From Tillandsia leiboldiana (taxonomy: Eukaryota; Streptophyta; Magnoliopsida; Poales; Bromeliaceae): a DNA stretch of 64,000 nucleotides. The position numbers and the translations under genes were made by a program. The notes below the pieces were generated by a model. The model was not told the origin of the DNA. It saw only the letters and a program-made list of their open reading frames with translations, and searched no databases. The stretch lies in NCBI GenBank assembly GCA_029204045.2, contig JAQNDB010000124.1, positions 1 through 64,000 on the forward strand. Direction: 5' to 3'. Positions 33,379-46,016 of the stretch are shown in pieces (positions within the stretch are counted from its first letter, which is position 1; every line of letters starts with the position of its first letter).

Positions 33379-34880
33379 GTAAGTCATATGTTTGAGCTCC
33401 TTTGTTCATTTTGACTGTCATTTCTTATTATGTCTAGTTCTGTCTTTGTGCCTTTGATGCTTAATGTCCATAGGTAGTCTAAGAGAAGATTACTTGGCAC
33501 CTAAATCTGTTTTTTCTTGTTTATAATGTATGGCCACTCCCATTTTTAAGTTTTGTACTGCACAACCAAATTGTATTTTCTATGATCAATTATTTGGATT
33601 GTCGATCCACCTTTCGGTAAAGAACCATCAAATTCCATCCTGGGGCGGCTTTGGTTTGATGCCTAAACATAAATCCCATTTCAATGATCTAAGCGCAAAC
33701 TCATAATAAGGTTAATTTTGCATGTTGTTATTTTTTTTTGCAGAAAGACTCCATTTTGCAATTCCTTTCTATTTCCTGCGATACCATATTTGATCAAATC
33801 TATTTCTTGCTTCTTGGAATACTAAAGATTGGTTATTCGTTTCCACAATTTGATGCTTAATGAGTTCACCTAAGGCCCGACTAATTTTTATTTTTGGATT
33901 TAACTGAATTTGTGCAACAAAACCCTTAGTGCTATATGTTGCACAGACACATTCAGGATAGGGATATGACAACATAAATTGGATAAGGCTATATAGTGAC
34001 TTTTTAACCTTAGCATAAGTCAAGTAGGGGATATGATAATCAATTTTTTTTTTAATATTTGTCATTCATAATGACAAATATATGTTGCAAACAGTTTAGA
34101 TGATTGCATAACATAAAGCAATATACTCACCAAATTGTGTAATGATATAAAAATACAGTTGAGCATTGTCCATCAAAGTAAAGAAATAATTGCGCCGAGC
34201 GTTAATCGTCAGTATTACCAACTGTGAATTCTTGATGCAAGTATCTTCCAAATGCATAAATTAGTTAAACTGATATAACAGACTTTTTTGGATCCTAGCC
34301 CCTTACGAATGATGTCATCCCAAATTACACCCGAAAGTAACTCACCTGTATCTAGCAAGTATCTCTAGGCCATCCTTCAATTATCCCTTTAGTATCCGGG
34401 AAAATTTCTAAATTTTTAATTTGCCTGCATACTTTCCTATGAAATATCAAGTTGTATGCACATACCACACAACTAGCTAGTATTGGCATCAAATTCATAT
34501 CTGATATGAACATCACCAGCTAAAATGAATAATGAGTGCATTACATTGGTACTTTACATGTTTAATAAACGAAACAAAATAAAGCTTATTTACTCTCGGT
34601 AAAGTTGTAATGTGATTTTTTGCTTTTTGATGTTTGATACATATTTGGTAAAATTCGATGTCACTTTTTGGTGATCACAACACAAAATATGATTATGACA
34701 GAAGTATCTTACTATGTGTGTTGTTTTAAGAGCTTAAACCAAACCAGAATCATTGTAAACAAGTATATGTTTTTAAGATCTCGTAGGTTTTGATGGTTAC
34801 AAGTTGGCAAATTTTTACAAAACTGCTTTTAATAGGAATGATGTATAACTTCTACAAATGACTTGTAATTTATTGATTCT
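33379..34880. other. Interval with no gene; short match to 20262-20306
   Basis: No GDSL last exon or other coding segment recognised. About 40 bp at 33764-33803 (TTTCTATTTCCTGCGATACC and onward) match 20266-20305 at the right edge of the mitochondrial-like block, with one difference noted. Confidence 0.45.
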
Positions 34881-34885
34881 CACAT

Positions 34886-35358
34886 TGTAACGACCCGGCC
34901 CACTAGCAACAATAACTCGTTGGGCCCAAACCACAGCCCAAAATGCTTAAGCCCAGTTATTATTACTAGTGTCCAAGTCTCATATAAACCCAATCACAAA
35001 TCCATCCATATCCGATGTGGGACTACTGGGGGCGTCACAGACTCCCCCCGTTTAGGCCTGACGTCCTCGTCAGCCCAAACACACACACACAAGCCCAAGA
35101 TCACCAGGCGATGTGAGACTCGTCTCGCTAGCCCTGTCATCTAGACCCAGACTCAGCCGAGACTCGCCACACACTTCCGGCTGGTTATTGGCTCTGATAC
35201 CAAATGTAACGACCCGGCCCACTAGCAATAATAACTCGTTGGGCCCAAACCACAACCCAAAATGCTTAAGCCCAGTTATTATTACTAGTGTCCAAGTCTC
35301 ATATAAATCCAATCACAATTCCATCCACATCCGATGTGGGACTATTGGGGGCATCACA
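34886..35358 (-). mobile_element. Cassandra-like TRIM retrotransposon
   Basis: A complete 473-bp terminal-repeat retrotransposon in miniature. LTRs are 34886-35039 and 35205-35358 (154 bp each, TG...CA, 7 differences). A perfect 5-bp target duplication CACAT flanks it (34881-34885 and 35359-35363). On the minus strand the primer-binding site TGGTATCAGAGCC (35202-35190) lies 2 nt inside one LTR and a polypurine tract AAACGGGGGGAGTC (35053-35040) abuts the other, so the element points left. On that strand the LTR has CTTAAGCATTTTGGGC, reminiscent of the 5S rRNA-like promoter of Cassandra elements. It encodes no protein. Confidence 0.85.
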
Positions 35359-35429
35359 CACATATTTAGTTTTGTGTAGGCAGTGGATAATTTTCAACTG
35401 GTTATTTTCATACTGCGGTCAAGAGATCT

Positions 35430-36614
35430 AAGAGCTGAAAGGCGCGATTCCTGGCAGGCCCTATTTCTGGTCCGGCGTATGTAGTCAACACCTTCCAAAA
35501 TTTGTGCTATCTTGTCCCAATTTTACCCGATAACCCGATAATACAAAAACAACCCAAATTATCGGATCCGATAACAACTCCTTCACCCGAAACGGTTCGG
35601 CTCGGCTCGTTGTGCGTCGGCCCGGCCCGAATATATTGGATAGGCTCAGTTCGGCCTGGCTTAGCTGGGCCAGGCCTTTGAAGGCTCGGCCTTGCTTTTT
35701 TGAGCTGGGCTAGGCGTTACGGGCTTTGTACATACAATCAGCTATTGTTTAGTAAATTATAAAACTAATTTTCAGGGGTTTAGTAAATTATAAAAATTCG
35801 GACGTTACCGTTAGTCGGCGGTGAGTGTATCGCATGAGTGGAAGAGTAATGAATCTTTTATATTTATATATAAATATATATGAATTTTAATTAAAATTTT
35901 GAGGCATATAAAATTCTAAATAGAATAAAAAAATTATTTCAAATAAATTATAATAAAAAATAAATAATTATAAATAAATTATGTTTGAAAAATTGAATGG
36001 TTTAAAAATAGACCTATCAAATAATCAATTGCTTAAATTCAAATAATAGATTTTTCAAACATAAAAAAGGCCGAAATTTAAATTCAATTAAATTATAAAA
36101 AAATATATAATTTTTGTTAACTCTTATTCAAATACTTTTTAAAATTTTAAATTTAATTTTTTGGTATAAATAATTAAAAGGTCTAAATTTTAATTATTTT
36201 TAACTATAATATCTTATTAATAGTTAAAACAATATTTATATATTTTTTATAAATTATTCAAGATAACAATTTTTAAATTCAAAAAAAATACTAGGCCCGC
36301 AGTTGCCCGGTCCGGCCCGGCCTAAAATTTTATACGGGCCGTGCCATAACAGGCCGGGCCAGGCTCAGGCCTGTTAGGCCAGCAATTGCCCGGCCCGGCT
36401 CGGCTTAAAATTTATACTTGTCGTGCCATAACAGGTCGGGCTGTGCTCAGGCCTGTTAGACCCGAAGTTGCCCGACTTGGGAGATTGCTTCATGGTCCGA
36501 TTTCTGCCCAATCCAGGTCGAAATCCGGTCCGAATCCAGTCCAAATTCGGCCCAAGTTTGGTCCAATTTCGGTTCGATTCCGGTCCAACCCCGGTTCGGC
36601 CCTGACCCGTGCTG

Positions 36615-36688
<74 letters not shown>

Positions 36689-37389
36689 TGGTTTTAAAAA
36701 ATTTTATCTTTAAAAATATAAAAGAATTCTAAATTTTTTCTAACTATTAAAAAGTTATTATTGCTAAAAATAATCAAAATTTTAAAATTTAAAACTTACA
36801 AAATTTAATTTAAATTATATAAATAAATTTCAACTTTGAATTTCAAGTGGAATAAAATTGTAAGATCAAATAAAATTAAAATTAAATACAAATGTGAATT
36901 CAAAAATCATACGAAAATATTCAATATATATCAACAATAATGTAAAATTAAATTAAGATATGATTTATATATTTTAATAAAATATAGTGAGTGAATTTGT
37001 TTCTTTTTAATTCAAAATTTTAAATTTTACCAACAAGATAAGTATATCAAAATGAAATACATTGCTATAATATCGAAAGAGAAAAAAAAATCATAACTCT
37101 ATCGTGCGAACACCGCTCGTAGCCACAACAACAAGGTTAGGAAACAACTCATTAGTGCATAAACACCATAAATACACCTGAGCTCCTAACCACTAATCAA
37201 ATTTTGGCGTATCTAGTCCCAATTTTACCCGATAATCCAATAATCCAAAAACAGCCCAAATTATAAGATCCGATAACAACTCCTTCACCCGAAACGGCTC
37301 GGCTCGGCTCGTTGTGCGTCGGCCCGGCCCGAATATCTTGGATAGGCTCAGTTCGGCCTGGCTTAGCTGGGCCAGGCCTCGGCCGGCTC
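35430..37389. repeat. A+T-rich repeat block II with GC modules
   Basis: Contains the leader repeat twice (35470-35600, palindrome at 35569-35584, and 37199-37310, palindrome decayed at 37261-37276). Each is followed by the same GGCTCGGCTCGTTGTGCGTC text. A GC module at 36290-36620 has GGCCCGG words and then 11-bp CCGGTCCAAAT-like units. No gene. The LTR array begins inside the GC part of the second leader element. Confidence 0.75.
36617..36685. repeat. TA dinucleotide microsatellite
   Basis: (TA)n of about 68 bp immediately 3' of a CCGGTCCAA-type module. Confidence 0.9.
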
Positions 37390-40300
37390 TGTAAGAACTT
37401 GAATTTTGAAAATAAATAAATAAATGAAATTGATTGAAGTCAGGTTGAATTTGGATCAATAGTGGCCCAGAAATATCGACTTTTGATCGGGGTCTGATCT
37501 CGAAAATCCGAGAGCACCATTGCGATCGTTTCGACGAAACATGAAAGTTTCATATTCACTTGTCGACGATCCAACGGTCGGATCTTCCGCAAAACAGTAA
37601 AGAAGAACGGGTCCCACAACTTAAGTTGTGAATAGTAACCCTATTTTAAATCCCCTTTTGACCTCTAACGGCCGTTTCTCCGTCTAGACCCCGAACCTAG
37701 CAACATGAGTAGTCGATTCTAACTAATTTCGATGTTCTGAGCGCAATGGCACTGACGGTTTTCGCGTTTGGCGACCCGGGTGCATCGAAGTGCGTGCCAC
37801 GCGCTATATTGAGTCAAACTTTATGGAACGACTTTTTATCCGAGCGTCAAACAAACCAAACAAATACGCCACTTGACAGGTCTCGACAAGCCGGACGTCG
37901 TGGCGAAGTCCATTTCGCAAAATGACGAACGGTTTGTCTCGAAGTGCGTGAAAAGTGCTCAAAATGGTCTAAATTGTAATAAAACTTAATAGTTTATGTG
38001 CCTAAGTGCTAGGGCTTGTAACCATAAGGGGTTTGGTGTATTTTGCACCTATTAAGAGGATCTCGGAGCTTAAGGGTTAATGTGAACATGGCTTGGGGTT
38101 AATGAGTAAAGGAATCAAGTATTATTGTTGCCTCTTGGTCTTCCCAAGATCTCTGCACCCGAGGAGTCTTGAGGACATCTGAAGCATCACCCCTGATCCC
38201 TTACTACTCCCAGACCCAGCCCGAAGCCCTGGTTAAACCGAAGACCCAACACCCTTTGAGAGCAAACCGAGGGTGGGAGAGGAAGAAGAAGCTTGGAACA
38301 AATCTCTTCCAAGTTGGAATTAGAGTGCTCTGAAGTTGTCCTTAGTGTCTGGGGACCTCCTGGGTTGCTGCTGTGGCCGCGCGAAGAAGAAAAAGATAAA
38401 ACCGGCTTCTTCCTTTCTTCCCCGAGCTCGGCAAAGGTGAGGATCCTAACCCATGGTATTCCTGCACCCGAGACCCTTAGCAGTGGACCTATTAGGTCCT
38501 TAGGATGCTCCTGGCCGAGACCCGAGCCCCCATGCACAGCGCATGGCCGACGGGGGCATGGGGTCGCCGGAACCCTAGTGTTGCTCCACTTTGGAACAAC
38601 TTTGCAACCATAAACTTGTTTGGGCTGAGATTTGGTGTGATTGGACTGTTGGTAGTGGGGACCAACTCCACCAAATCTGGTGGAGTATGGTTAACCCAGT
38701 AAATGGCAGATTTGTGCCCTAATTTTCTGGATTTTTGCATAATGGCCGTGGGTGCGACTCCGGCGTCGGCGGGCTTCTCCGGCGCCGGCCAACGGCCCAG
38801 CAGTGATGAGGGGACCCAGAGGAATCTTTCCATGATGTTGCATGGACCCCATGCATCATGAAAACCATGGTGCCATAGTTGAACCCGAAAATGGGAAAAA
38901 CACGGCCGCCGGCGCTCCGGCCAACTTCGGCCGGGGAGGCATGGACAGGAAGCTTCGTGGTGACCTAAGGAGTAACTTCCTCCAAGTTGTAGAGCTCCAA
39001 ATTGCCTCGGTTAAAAGATGCCATTAGAGGGCATGAGCTCCAAACCGGAGCTTTGCTCCGCCGCGCCGCCGCCGTACCCCGAGGCCAGCCAAGGGAATGG
39101 GAAGCTTCCATGCAGCAAATGGCACCTACTGGTGCATTTGGTTGAGCCCCAGACCCTTCGGATGGAGCATCACGAAAATCAATGCAAAGCTTCATCTTCT
39201 TCATCATGGAGCTCGGCCAACCCGGGGTTCTGAGGTTGCTCCAGTTGAGGGGAAATACTCCAGAAACTCAGAGGATCTAGTTGATCCAAGTTGGAAGCCC
39301 TCAGATGCCTTGGTTGCAGAGAATCAAGTTGTGAATGGTGTTATGGGAATGTTAACAAACTGTGCATGCCACCTGTTTGTAAAAATGCCTCAAAGAACTT
39401 TGAATTAGAATTTGACAAAACTGTAAACATCAAACTTGCTCTAAATTTCCCCCTGAGCTTGATGCTCACTTCAGATCAAAGTTGATCTGTGTGAAATAAA
39501 GTTTGGAGCAATGTGAACCTTATATGAAACTTGGCTTTGGTTCTGCTTGAACCAGCACACCTGGGTTTCAACCAGGGCAAGCCCTAGTATCCTAGCATTA
39601 TTTAGAGCAACTTTGATATACAGACTTTTACTGTTTGAGGTTTGGATTGAAAGATGTGATTAAACCAACCTCCAAATGTAATTATGACCCAAACACTGTT
39701 CTAGGATGTTTGCGAAGTCGCGACAGTGTACTCTTGGCTAATTTGGGGTCACTGGACGCGATGCTCGCGTTAAAAACTGATTTTGAAGTCCCGGAGAAAC
39801 AAAAATGCAAAATGGCTATGTTAGAGGAGTGTTTTATGGCCCAAAGTTTTCCTCGGGTCCCGTGCTGCCGCAAATTGGTGAGCACGGTGTTCAGCCAGAT
39901 GATTGTCACCTACTGGAAGTAACGGTTCGTAAAAATGAGCCTCCAGTTGAAAGAACGAGCGAAAACAGTGCTCAAATGATACTATTATTTAAATAATTAG
40001 AGGTTTTAAATTAATCTGGGTTTTAAGTTGTAGTTAGTGAGTTCGAGGTTGATTATTATGATTGATTCAGGTTTATTCGGTGCCTCTGGTCCTAAGCATA
40101 CAGTGGATACGGTTTAGTCGCCTGCGATTTGTCAGGTGGGTTATCTTCGAACCGGGCCTCAGCTTTTTGGCCCTCTGGTTGCTTTAGTCCAGTCGGACCC
40201 CTGTTTTTGATTCCCTGCTGATTACATGACCTATCTTGATATATCGTTATTTCCTTGATTGACATTGACTTGATTAGACCTGTGATTGAGATTTTCTGTT

Positions 40301-41500
40301 CACGATCAGCCGATTATCATACACATATCCCCTGATTATTCCTGACTGATCCTGATTGATTGATATATATATATAGATTTGCATGATTAGATGACACCGG
40401 TTGATTCCTGTCATTGAGATGTTATTCGAGATATTATTGATATGCATGATTGATTGATCCTGATTGATAGATACTACTCGATATGCATGATTGATTGATT
40501 CCGATTGATAGATATAGACAGATGATTCCCTGTTGGGATCTCGGCATGTTGCCGACTACCCGGTCACTAGACCGTGAGATTGATCATTATGATTTGCCAT
40601 GCACTGCTGTACTTCACGAACATGGCCGGGGTAGCTCCCCGTGGAGATTGTTCTTTACCGGTAAAGTGGTCTGATGATAGACCCGTGAGCCCTCGACAAG
40701 GTTATGTCAGCCGAAAAGGTGCCGAACAGTGGCATTGCCTGAGGTTCTCTGAGACCAATATTGGCACATGATTGGATATTTGGTTTTCTACCTTTGACGC
40801 ATTACTTTTACTCGTACAGTTGCTCAGTTGTTCCAGCACTATTATCTGTAGACATGCTTGTATCATTCGTAGTTCTTTATACATGATCCTTGTAGTTGAC
40901 TTTGATTTCCGTCCTGCATGCTCTACAGTTTTCATGATAGTTATCTCTGAGATACCCTGATTGTTCAGCATACTTACCTGCAGTTTTATTTCTGATTATT
41001 AGTAGACATCTATGTTTCCAGCTTTTCCTACAGATCTTTACTATCCGCAGATTTTAGTACCCAGTAGGTACGATTAGCTGATCCTCGGCTCGTCGTGCCC
41101 ACTGGGATACACTCCGGTGTATCTCACACCCTCGGGTGACTGTTTTTCAGGCCGAGCGGGTGCTGGGATGTCGGGACGAGTTGGTGAGACTCCGAGATAG
41201 AGATTGACCTTGGACAGCCGTGTATTTAGAAATAGTTAATTAAAGTGGTATTCAGTTGTAATATATTTGTAAAGAAATCTGTAACATTGTTGTTGTTGTT
41301 GTTATTGTTATTTGTAGTACGTAGTTAGTACTCTGATGATTGTTGCCAAGCTAGCCGTGCATATATAGAAAAGGCTCAATTCCATAGGGGATTGGGACTC
41401 TTCTATATATGTGGCGGTCTGTCATTGCCCTGGTTGATTTGCAACTCTGATTTAAAAAAAAAAAATTTTATACACTGGTTTTTGAACTCGGGGCGTGACA
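37390..41500 (+). mobile_element. LTR 1 of tandem LTR-retrotransposon array
   Basis: A 4111-bp long terminal repeat starting TGTAAGAACTTG and ending GGGGCGTGACA (TG...CA), followed by a primer-binding site. A TATA-like stretch (ATATATAG at 41361-41368) near the 3' end may be the promoter. There is no substantial coding frame. Differences from LTR 2 noted: T at 39075 (C in LTR 2) and a 5-A instead of 6-A run at 38896. The size and the GACGAAACTTCC phrase before the next LTR suggest a Ty3/Gypsy chromovirus-type (Tekay/Del-like) parent. Confidence 0.88.
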
Positions 41501-41702
41501 GATTAGATGGTATCAGAGCAATAGGAATACGATGCCTAGGTTTGGCTAGGAACGAACCCTAGGATGACTTGTGTCTACGAGAGAGCGTTGGGTAATGTTC
41601 TAAGTGTTGTTGTTAGGAACAGAAGTAAGTGGTAGACTCCTGGAATAAGATTTTTTTTTGTTATAAGTTTCAGGGACGAAACTTCCTTTTTGGTGAGAGA
41701 GA
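41501..41702 (+). mobile_element. Minimal internal region 1 (PBS and PPT only)
   Basis: 202 bp between LTR 1 and LTR 2. The primer-binding site TGGTATCAGAGC (41508-41519, initiator-Met tRNA type) lies 7 nt after the LTR. A purine-rich tract GGTGAGAGAGA (41692-41702) directly abuts LTR 2. No gag or pol sequence remains, so the element depends on another element's proteins. Confidence 0.88.
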
Positions 41703-44700
41703 TGTAAGAACTTGAATTTTGAAAATAAATAAATAAATGAAATTGATTGAAGTCAGGTTGAATTTGGATCAATAGTGGCCCAGAAATATCGACTTTTGAT
41801 CGGGGTCTGATCTCGAAAATCCGAGAGCACCATTGCGATCGTTTCGACGAAACATGAAAGTTTCATATTCACTTGTCGACGATCCAACGGTCGGATCTTC
41901 CGCAAAACAGTAAAGAAGAACGGGTCCCACAACTTAAGTTGTGAATAGTAACCCTATTTTAAATCCCCTTTTGACCTCTAACGGCCGTTTCTCCGTCTAG
42001 ACCCCGAACCTAGCAACATGAGTAGTCGATTCTAACTAATTTCGATGTTCTGAGCGCAATGGCACTGACGGTTTTCGCGTTTGGCGACCCGGGTGCATCG
42101 AAGTGCGTGCCACGCGCTATATTGAGTCAAACTTTATGGAACGACTTTTTATCCGAGCGTCAAACAAACCAAACAAATACGCCACTTGACAGGTCTCGAC
42201 AAGCCGGACGTCGTGGCGAAGTCCATTTCGCAAAATGACGAACGGTTTGTCTCGAAGTGCGTGAAAAGTGCTCAAAATGGTCTAAATTGTAATAAAACTT
42301 AATAGTTTATGTGCCTAAGTGCTAGGGCTTGTAACCATAAGGGGTTTGGTGTATTTTGCACCTATTAAGAGGATCTCGGAGCTTAAGGGTTAATGTGAAC
42401 ATGGCTTGGGGTTAATGAGTAAAGGAATCAAGTATTATTGTTGCCTCTTGGTCTTCCCAAGATCTCTGCACCCGAGGAGTCTTGAGGACATCTGAAGCAT
42501 CACCCCTGATCCCTTACTACTCCCAGACCCAGCCCGAAGCCCTGGTTAAACCGAAGACCCAACACCCTTTGAGAGCAAACCGAGGGTGGGAGAGGAAGAA
42601 GAAGCTTGGAACAAATCTCTTCCAAGTTGGAATTAGAGTGCTCTGAAGTTGTCCTTAGTGTCTGGGGACCTCCTGGGTTGCTGCTGTGGCCGCGCGAAGA
42701 AGAAAAAGATAAAACCGGCTTCTTCCTTTCTTCCCCGAGCTCGGCAAAGGTGAGGATCCTAACCCATGGTATTCCTGCACCCGAGACCCTTAGCAGTGGA
42801 CCTATTAGGTCCTTAGGATGCTCCTGGCCGAGACCCGAGCCCCCATGCACAGCGCATGGCCGACGGGGGCATGGGGTCGCCGGAACCCTAGTGTTGCTCC
42901 ACTTTGGAACAACTTTGCAACCATAAACTTGTTTGGGCTGAGATTTGGTGTGATTGGACTGTTGGTAGTGGGGACCAACTCCACCAAATCTGGTGGAGTA
43001 TGGTTAACCCAGTAAATGGCAGATTTGTGCCCTAATTTTCTGGATTTTTGCATAATGGCCGTGGGTGCGACTCCGGCGTCGGCGGGCTTCTCCGGCGCCG
43101 GCCAACGGCCCAGCAGTGATGAGGGGACCCAGAGGAATCTTTCCATGATGTTGCATGGACCCCATGCATCATGAAAACCATGGTGCCATAGTTGAACCCG
43201 AAAATGGGAAAAAACACGGCCGCCGGCGCTCCGGCCAACTTCGGCCGGGGAGGCATGGACAGGAAGCTTCGTGGTGACCTAAGGAGTAACTTCCTCCAAG
43301 TTGTAGAGCTCCAAATTGCCTCGGTTAAAAGATGCCATTAGAGGGCATGAGCTCCAAACCGGAGCTTTGCTCCGCCGCGCCGCCGCCGCACCCCGAGGCC
43401 AGCCAAGGGAATGGGAAGCTTCCATGCAGCAAATGGCACCTACTGGTGCATTTGGTTGAGCCCCAGACCCTTCGGATGGAGCATCACGAAAATCAATGCA
43501 AAGCTTCATCTTCTTCATCATGGAGCTCGGCCAACCCGGGGTTCTGAGGTTGCTCCAGTTGAGGGGAAATACTCCAGAAACTCAGAGGATCTAGTTGATC
43601 CAAGTTGGAAGCCCTCAGATGCCTTGGTTGCAGAGAATCAAGTTGTGAATGGTGTTATGGGAATGTTAACAAACTGTGCATGCCACCTGTTTGTAAAAAT
43701 GCCTCAAAGAACTTTGAATTAGAATTTGACAAAACTGTAAACATCAAACTTGCTCTAAATTTCCCCCTGAGCTTGATGCTCACTTCAGATCAAAGTTGAT
43801 CTGTGTGAAATAAAGTTTGGAGCAATGTGAACCTTATATGAAACTTGGCTTTGGTTCTGCTTGAACCAGCACACCTGGGTTTCAACCAGGGCAAGCCCTA
43901 GTATCCTAGCATTATTTAGAGCAACTTTGATATACAGACTTTTACTGTTTGAGGTTTGGATTGAAAGATGTGATTAAACCAACCTCCAAATGTAATTATG
44001 ACCCAAACACTGTTCTAGGATGTTTGCGAAGTCGCGACAGTGTACTCTTGGCTAATTTGGGGTCACTGGACGCGATGCTCGCGTTAAAAACTGATTTTGA
44101 AGTCCCGGAGAAACAAAAATGCAAAATGGCTATGTTAGAGGAGTGTTTTATGGCCCAAAGTTTTCCTCGGGTCCCGTGCTGCCGCAAATTGGTGAGCACG
44201 GTGTTCAGCCAGATGATTGTCACCTACTGGAAGTAACGGTTCGTAAAAATGAGCCTCCAGTTGAAAGAACGAGCGAAAACAGTGCTCAAATGATACTATT
44301 ATTTAAATAATTAGAGGTTTTAAATTAATCTGGGTTTTAAGTTGTAGTTAGTGAGTTCGAGGTTGATTATTATGATTGATTCAGGTTTATTCGGTGCCTC
44401 TGGTCCTAAGCATACAGTGGATACGGTTTAGTCGCCTGCGATTTGTCAGGTGGGTTATCTTCGAACCGGGCCTCAGCTTTTTGGCCCTCTGGTTGCTTTA
44501 GTCCAGTCGGACCCCTGTTTTTGATTCCCTGCTGATTACATGACCTATCTTGATATATCGTTATTTCCTTGATTGACATTGACTTGATTAGACCTGTGAT
44601 TGAGATTTTCTGTTCACGATCAGCCGATTATCATACACATATCCCCTGATTATTCCTGACTGATCCTGATTGATTGATATATATATATAGATTTGCATGA

Positions 44701-45814
44701 TTAGATGACACCGGTTGATTCCTGTCATTGAGATGTTATTCGAGATATTATTGATATGCATGATTGATTGATCCTGATTGATAGATACTACTCGATATGC
44801 ATGATTGATTGATTCCGATTGATAGATATAGACAGATGATTCCCTGTTGGGATCTCGGCATGTTGCCGACTACCCGGTCACTAGACCGTGAGATTGATCA
44901 TTATGATTTGCCATGCACTGCTGTACTTCACGAACATGGCCGGGGTAGCTCCCCGTGGAGATTGTTCTTTACCGGTAAAGTGGTCTGATGATAGACCCGT
45001 GAGCCCTCGACAAGGTTATGTCAGCCGAAAAGGTGCCGAACAGTGGCATTGCCTGAGGTTCTCTGAGACCAATATTGGCACATGATTGGATATTTGGTTT
45101 TCTACCTTTGACGCATTACTTTTACTCGTACAGTTGCTCAGTTGTTCCAGCACTATTATCTGTAGACATGCTTGTATCATTCGTAGTTCTTTATACATGA
45201 TCCTTGTAGTTGACTTTGATTTCCGTCCTGCATGCTCTACAGTTTTCATGATAGTTATCTCTGAGATACCCTGATTGTTCAGCATACTTACCTGCAGTTT
45301 TATTTCTGATTATTAGTAGACATCTATGTTTCCAGCTTTTCCTACAGATCTTTACTATCCGCAGATTTTAGTACCCAGTAGGTACGATTAGCTGATCCTC
45401 GGCTCGTCGTGCCCACTGGGATACACTCCGGTGTATCTCACACCCTCGGGTGACTGTTTTTCAGGCCGAGCGGGTGCTGGGATGTCGGGACGAGTTGGTG
45501 AGACTCCGAGATAGAGATTGACCTTGGACAGCCGTGTATTTAGAAATAGTTAATTAAAGTGGTATTCAGTTGTAATATATTTGTAAAGAAATCTGTAACA
45601 TTGTTGTTGTTGTTGTTATTGTTATTTGTAGTACGTAGTTAGTACTCTGATGATTGTTGCCAAGCTAGCCGTGCATATATAGAAAAGGCTCAATTCCATA
45701 GGGGATTGGGACTCTTCTATATATGTGGCGGTCTGTCATTGCCCTGGTTGATTTGCAACTCTGATTTAAAAAAAAAAAATTTTATACACTGGTTTTTGAA
45801 CTCGGGGCGTGACA
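41703..45814 (+). mobile_element. LTR 2 of tandem array
   Basis: 4112 bp, almost identical to LTR 1 (one substitution and one A-run length change seen) and to LTR 3 (two substitutions seen: C/T at 46812 and A/G at 46971). It serves both as 3' LTR of the first unit and as 5' LTR of the second. Confidence 0.88.
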
Positions 45815-46016
45815 GATTAGATGGTATCAGAGCAATAGGAATACGATGCCTAGGTTTGGCTAGGAACGAACCCTAGGATGACTTGTGTCTACGAGAGAGC
45901 GTTGGGTAATGTTCTAAGTGTTGTTGTTAGGAACAGAAGTAAGTGGTAGACTCCTGGAATAAGATTTTTTTTTGTTATAAGTTTCAGGGACGAAACTTCC
46001 TTTTTGGTGAGAGAGA
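45815..46016 (+). mobile_element. Minimal internal region 2 (PBS and PPT only)
   Basis: 202 bp, apparently identical to internal region 1: primer-binding site at 45822-45833 and polypurine tract at 46006-46016. Identical deletion ends in both units show that one deleted unit was duplicated, rather than two elements shrinking independently. Confidence 0.88.

Noticed and set aside
38187..39408. Several 60-116-codon open frames repeated in each LTR
   Set aside because: They recur because the LTR recurs. They overlap on both strands, have no recognisable domain and would be unusual inside an LTR.
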